NCBI GenBank assembly: GCA_017861495.1
Contig: JAGFXW010000120.1
Location: 1 to 9,356 of the forward strand
Reading direction: 5' to 3'
Source of the DNA: Bacillota bacterium
Lineage (GTDB): Bacteria; Bacillota_C; Negativicutes; CTSoil-072
Length of the DNA: 9,356 bases
Shown here: piece by piece, positions 7,066 to 9,356 of the stretch
Layout: each line of letters begins with the position of its first letter
Position numbering within the stretch: position 1 is the stretch's first letter
Notes under the pieces: model-generated
Database searches by the model: none
What the model was told of the DNA's origin: nothing
The model's input: only the letters and a program-made list of their open reading frames with translations
Position numbers and translations under genes: made by a program

Positions 7066-7303
7066 TTCGTCAGAAAATATAAAATTCCATCGGCTTAGAA
7101 GAAGGCTAATCCGTGATTTTGACTGCCACGGAGGGCTTCGGGCAAACCGGGTTTTCTGAAATGGATCCGCCTGGCGGAACAAGAGAACCGGGTAAAGGGT
7201 AGTTTAAACGCAAAAATAAAAATAAAAAAGTTATGGTGGACAGCAGGAGTTCAGTAGGCAGGCAGCGAAAACATAAAAAGCAAAGGTATCTTTCTAATTC
7301 CCA
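7066..7303 (+). other. Non-coding leader region upstream of cggR
   Basis: No convincing gene lies here. The region holds a small stem (CCGTG 7111-7115 with CACGG 7127-7131), a larger two-tier hairpin listed separately, and an A-rich stretch around 7208-7230. A TCTAAT at 7293-7298 is one mismatch from TATAAT and would place a start just at the CggR-operator-like element, but no matching -35 is seen. Short open frames here, such as 7113-7203, have no visible ribosome site and are not called. Confidence 0.5.
7146..7193 (+). other. Two-tier RNA hairpin of unknown role
   Basis: Outer arms ACCGGGTTTTCT (7146-7157) and AGAGAACCGGGT (7182-7193) pair over twelve positions with one G-T pair and one G-G mismatch. 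Inside sits the 13-base dyad TCCGCC-T-GGCGGA (7166-7178). There is no T-run after it, so it is not a simple terminator. It does not match a riboswitch class I can name. Confidence 0.45.
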
Positions 7304-7340
7304 TGGGACATTTTTTGTTCCATGATGGACAACTAAGAAC
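7304..7340 (+). promoter_or_regulatory. Candidate CggR operator
   Basis: TGGGAC-N6-TGTT (7304-7319), a five-base spacer, then ATGGAC-N6-GAAC (7325-7340). The known CggR operator is a direct repeat of CGGGAC-N6-TGTC with a four-base spacer. The first half matches well, including the T-rich N6; the second is weak and the spacer one base longer. Its place just before the ribosome-binding site of the cggR locus agrees with the Bacillus arrangement. Confidence 0.5.
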
Positions 7341-7355
7341 CCAGAGGAGACTGCC

Positions 7356-7403
7356 ATGAAAAAGATAGTCGTGGTCTGGTTGATTTTTCCCCATTGGGAA
7401 TGA
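7356..7403 (+). CDS. 15-codon leader frame, or remnant of the original cggR start
   Basis: ATG 7356 has the best ribosome-binding site in the region: AGGAG at 7345-7349, six bases upstream. It opens a 15-residue frame, MKKIVVVWLIFPHWE, ending in TGA 7401-7403. That stop overlaps ATG 7400 of the cggR frame as ATGA, a geometry allowing translational coupling. The frame reads the same DNA that, one frame away, continues cggR homology (GLVDFSPLG). It is therefore better explained as the original cggR start cut off by an internal deletion or frameshift than as an evolved leader peptide. Either reading remains open. Confidence 0.35.
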   Translation: MKKIVVVWLIFPHWE

Positions 7404-8221
7404 CCGTAACCAGGGAAGGACAGGAAATTCTGCTGGAAATGGCGGAATACATCCGTTTGCTGCATGATGTCACGTCGTTGGAGGAAGAACTGGCGGCCAA
7501 GCTTCGCCTGAAACGGGTGATCATCATCCCGGGGGACAGCGATGTCGACAGTGCGGTGCAACGGGAATTGGGCCGGGCTGCAGCGGCCCTGCTGCGGCAG
7601 TTTCTCAGCAATAATATGATTATTGCCGTGAGTGGTGGATCAACCATGGCGCGCGTTGCCGAAGCCGTAACGATGCATGCTCCGGGTACGATGGTGGTTC
7701 CGGCTCGCGGTGGCCTGGGCGAACAGGTGGAACATCAGGCTAACACGATTGCTTCTGTTATGGCGTCTAAGTTAGGCGGCCGCTACCGTCTGCTGCATAT
7801 TCCCGACGGGGTTAGCGAAGAGGCGTTGAAAGTAATCACGGCCAGTGACGCGAATGTCCGCGAACTGGCGCAGATCATTCGGCGGCCGGATATTTTGATG
7901 TATGGGATCGGCCAGGCGGCGGAAATGGCAATCCGCCGCGGCGTAGACAATTCCATCATCACGCAAATGATCCGCAGCGGCGCCGTAGGGGAATCGCTGG
8001 GTCAGTATTGTACCATGGAAGGAAAAATTGTCTATGCGACAAGCAGCCTGGGGCTGCATTTGAATGATCTGGCAGGCATCCGGGTGGCAATTGCCGTAGC
8101 CGGCGGCCGGAAAAAAGCCGAAGCCATTGTTGCCGTGTCCGGCGCAGGGCGGGGCGGCGAGAGTATTCTGGTCACGGATGAAGGGGCTGCCAAAGCAATC
8201 CATGCAATTATCAATCATTAA
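7394..8221 (+). CDS. cggR: CggR central glycolytic regulator, effector domain only (DNA-binding domain missing)
   Basis: SorC-family repressor of glycolytic genes. In Bacillus it binds upstream of gapA and releases DNA when fructose-1,6-bisphosphate binds. The sugar-phosphate effector domain looks complete: PGDSDVDSAVQRELGRAA, a VSGGSTMARVAEAV loop, PARGGLGEQVEHQANTI, GIGQAAEMA, AVAGGRKKAEAI and the final ILVTDEGAAKAI all match the family. Full-length CggR has about 340 residues; from TTG 7394 only 275 remain, so the N-terminal helix-turn-helix is absent. Homology continues in frame upstream of 7394 (GLVDFSP, from 7373; compare LVDIKTN in Bacillus) until TAA 7334-7336, with no ATG, GTG or TTG in that stretch. 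Translation probably begins at TTG 7394 or ATG 7400, neither with a good ribosome site of its own. The gene could be a decayed pseudogene or a sequencing frameshift. gap starts 21 bases downstream. Confidence 0.85.
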   Translation: MGMTVTREGQEILLEMAEYIRLLHDVTSLEEELAAKLRLKRVIIIPGDSDVDSAVQRELGRAAAALLRQFLSNNMIIAVSGGSTMARVAEAVTMHAPGTMVVPARGGLGEQVEHQANTIASVMASKLGGRYRLLHIPDGVSEEALKVITASDANVRELAQIIRRPDILMYGIGQAAEMAIRRGVDNSIITQMIRSGAVGESLGQYCTMEGKIVYATSSLGLHLNDLAGIRVAIAVAGGRKKAEAIVAVSGAGRGGESILVTDEGAAKAIHAIINH

Positions 8222-8242
8222 CAGGCGGGGAGGAATTTATTT

Positions 8243-9250
8243 ATGAAAACAAAAGTTGGAATCAATGGTTTTGGACGCATTGGACGGTTGGCGTTGCGGG
8301 GGGCGATCCATAATCCGGATATAGAGGTTGTAGCCATTAATAGTTCAGCCAGTGTGGAGACCCTGGCCCATTTGCTCAAGTATGACTCGACGCACGGAAC
8401 GATGCAGGAAACGGTAACGACCCAGGAAGGGAAGATTTTGATCAACGGCAAACCGATCCAGGTGCTGTCGGAACGGGAGCCGAGCGCTCTTCCCTGGGAT
8501 CAACTGGGTGTTGAGATCGTTATCGAAAGCACCGGCAAATTCAATGATGCGAAAAAAGCCTCTGCCCACTTGAAGCCGGGAGTAAAAAAAGTGATCATCA
8601 GCGCGCCGGCCAAGAATGAAGATATCACGATTGTCATGGGGGTCAACGAAGATCAATATGATCCGGACAAACATCATATTATTTCCAATGCTTCCTGTAC
8701 GACGAACTGTTTGGCGCCGGTGGCCAAGGTGCTGCAGGATAACTTCGGCATCAACAGCGGTTTGATGACGACGGTCCATTCCTATACGAACGACCAGAGA
8801 ATCCTGGATAAATCGCATAAAGATTTGCGGCGGGCCCGCGCTGCCGCTGTTTCAATCATTCCGACAACGACCGGGGCGGCCAGCGCGGTATCCCTGGTTA
8901 TTCCGGAACTGGCCGGGAAATTTAACGGAATGTCTTTGCGTGTGCCTACGCCGAACGTATCGCTGGTCGACTTGGTCGTGGACTTGGAGAAGAAGGCTAC
9001 GGCGGAAGAAATCAATGCAGCGTTCAAGGCGGCGGCCGAAGGACCGATGAAAGGCGTTCTCGGCTATTGCGACGAACCGTTGGTTTCCTGCGATTTCAAT
9101 CATAACAGCAATTCCTCCATTGTTGATTCCATGTTGACCATGGTGCTGGACGGCGGTCTGGTGAAAGTCATTTCCTGGTACGACAATGAATGGGGTTATG
9201 CAATGCGGGTTGTCGATTTGGCGGCCTATGTTGCCAAAAAAGGCTTATAA
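8243..9250 (+). CDS. gap: Glyceraldehyde-3-phosphate dehydrogenase, type I
   Basis: This enzyme interconverts glyceraldehyde-3-phosphate and 1,3-bisphosphoglycerate with a nicotinamide cofactor. The 335 residues are full length. The dinucleotide fold begins [15 protein letters not shown], and the active site [12 protein letters not shown] provides catalytic Cys152 with His179 as base. The C-terminus [15 protein letters not shown] is typical. The cofactor pocket is unusual for a cggR-linked enzyme. The loop after the second strand is [14 protein letters not shown], with Ser34 where NAD-dependent enzymes have Asp (Asp32), and Lys190-Ser191 replace the usual Leu-Pro (187-188). This resembles Bacillus GapB at the loop and chloroplast enzymes at Ser191, so NADP(H) use is plausible but inferred. 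A GGGGAGG ribosome site precedes ATG 8243, and two consecutive TAA stops end the gene. Confidence 0.97.
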   Translation: MKTKVGINGFGRIGRLALRGAIHNPDIEVVAINSSASVETLAHLLKYDSTHGTMQETVTTQEGKILINGKPIQVLSEREPSALPWDQLGVEIVIESTGKFNDAKKASAHLKPGVKKVIISAPAKNEDITIVMGVNEDQYDPDKHHIISNASCTTNCLAPVAKVLQDNFGINSGLMTTVHSYTNDQRILDKSHKDLRRARAAAVSIIPTTTGAASAVSLVIPELAGKFNGMSLRVPTPNVSLVDLVVDLEKKATAEEINAAFKAAAEGPMKGVLGYCDEPLVSCDFNHNSNSSIVDSMLTMVLDGGLVKVISWYDNEWGYAMRVVDLAAYVAKKGL

Positions 9251-9278
9251 TAACGATAGGAAGAGAGGGCGAGAAAAG

Positions 9279-9356
9279 TTGGGTAAGCAAAGTATTCGTA
9301 ATGTAACGATGACCGGAAAGAAAGTGTTCGTACGCGTAGATTACAATGTGCCGATG
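9279..9356 (+). CDS. pgk: Phosphoglycerate kinase, N-terminal fragment
   Basis: The window ends inside this gene after 26 codons. The protein begins MGKQSIRNVTMTGKKVFVRV and continues DYNVPM, matching the N-terminal substrate-binding strand RVDxNVP of phosphoglycerate kinase, which makes ATP from 1,3-bisphosphoglycerate. The start is TTG 9279, preceded by a purine-rich AGAGAGG (9262-9268). This is the only start that gives the usual N-terminus, since the in-frame ATG 9309 lies inside the domain. It follows gap by 28 bases and continues the glycolytic operon. Confidence 0.93.
   Translation, partial: MGKQSIRNVTMTGKKVFVRVDYNVPM

Noticed and set aside
7140..7148. GGGCAAACC, resembling the conserved core of the class I cyclic-di-GMP riboswitch
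   Set aside because: The other required segments, such as the GACGCAAAGCC core and the receptor helices, are missing.
7113..7203. Short plus-strand frame from GTG 7113 containing ATEGFGQTGF and PPGGTREPGKG
   Set aside because: No ribosome site is visible and it coincides with the hairpin arms. It could be a gene remnant but cannot be supported.
7310..7375. Reading the stretch before cggR as a helix-turn-helix broken by several small indels
   Set aside because: A loose match can be forced with five or more indels, but the same bases form an operator-like repeat, a good ribosome site and an ATG. One internal deletion is simpler.
7379..7400. Programmed -1 frameshift at TTTTTCCCC joining frame 7356 to cggR
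   Set aside because: The codon boundaries (ATT TTT CCC) do not give the X-XXY-YYZ slippery arrangement, and a fusion would still lack the DNA-binding domain.
7106..7561. Minus-strand open frame of 151 codons covering the cggR 5' region
   Set aside because: It overlaps the conserved cggR effector domain in antisense and has no recognisable domain. It is open mainly because the leader region has few minus-strand stops.

Overview
The window reads as a chromosomal segment of a bacterium from the Firmicutes (Bacillota). The cggR-gap-pgk order is a hallmark of that phylum. The roughly 50% GC content, the anaerobic respiratory operon and rpoN close to cggR-gap make a Negativicutes/Sporomusa-like or related anaerobic clostridial host plausible. 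That lineage guess is inference only. All recognisable genes lie on the + strand.

Layout. (1) 32-1432: rpoN, a complete sigma-54. (2) 1500-2851: a two-gene unit of a short YtrA-type GntR regulator and a slipin/stomatin-type SPFH membrane protein, closed by a good intrinsic terminator (2872-2920). (3) 2852-3166: a 315-bp control region with a second strong hairpin, a perfect TATAAT, a 26-bp near-perfect dyad over the expected transcription start, and a weak sigma-54-like element. (4) 3167-7012: a tightly packed three-gene operon for a membrane-bound molybdopterin oxidoreductase of the polysulfide/thiosulfate reductase (PsrABC/PhsABC) type: a Tat-exported catalytic subunit, a four-cluster ferredoxin subunit and an NrfD-type quinol-interacting membrane anchor. 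It ends in an intrinsic terminator (7026-7065). (5) 7066-7355: a structured leader with a two-tier hairpin and a CggR-operator-like element. (6) 7356-9356: the glycolytic operon cggR-gap-pgk; pgk runs off the end of the window.

How the parts work together. The psr-like operon would let the cell oxidise menaquinol outside the membrane with a sulfur compound or similar electron acceptor. The CggR-gap-pgk unit is the central part of lower glycolysis, normally repressed by CggR and released by fructose-1,6-bisphosphate. RpoN could serve distant promoters, and possibly the psr-like operon, although that evidence is weak.

The most notable observations are at the cggR locus and in gap. The effector domain of CggR is intact, but the N-terminal DNA-binding domain is absent. 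A well-placed ribosome-binding site and ATG lead instead into a 15-codon out-of-frame peptide whose stop overlaps an internal ATG of cggR (ATGA). The upstream operator-like sequence is still present. The GAPDH encoded next carries Ser in place of the NAD-selecting Asp and Lys-Ser in place of Leu-Pro, a pattern associated with acceptance of NADP(H).
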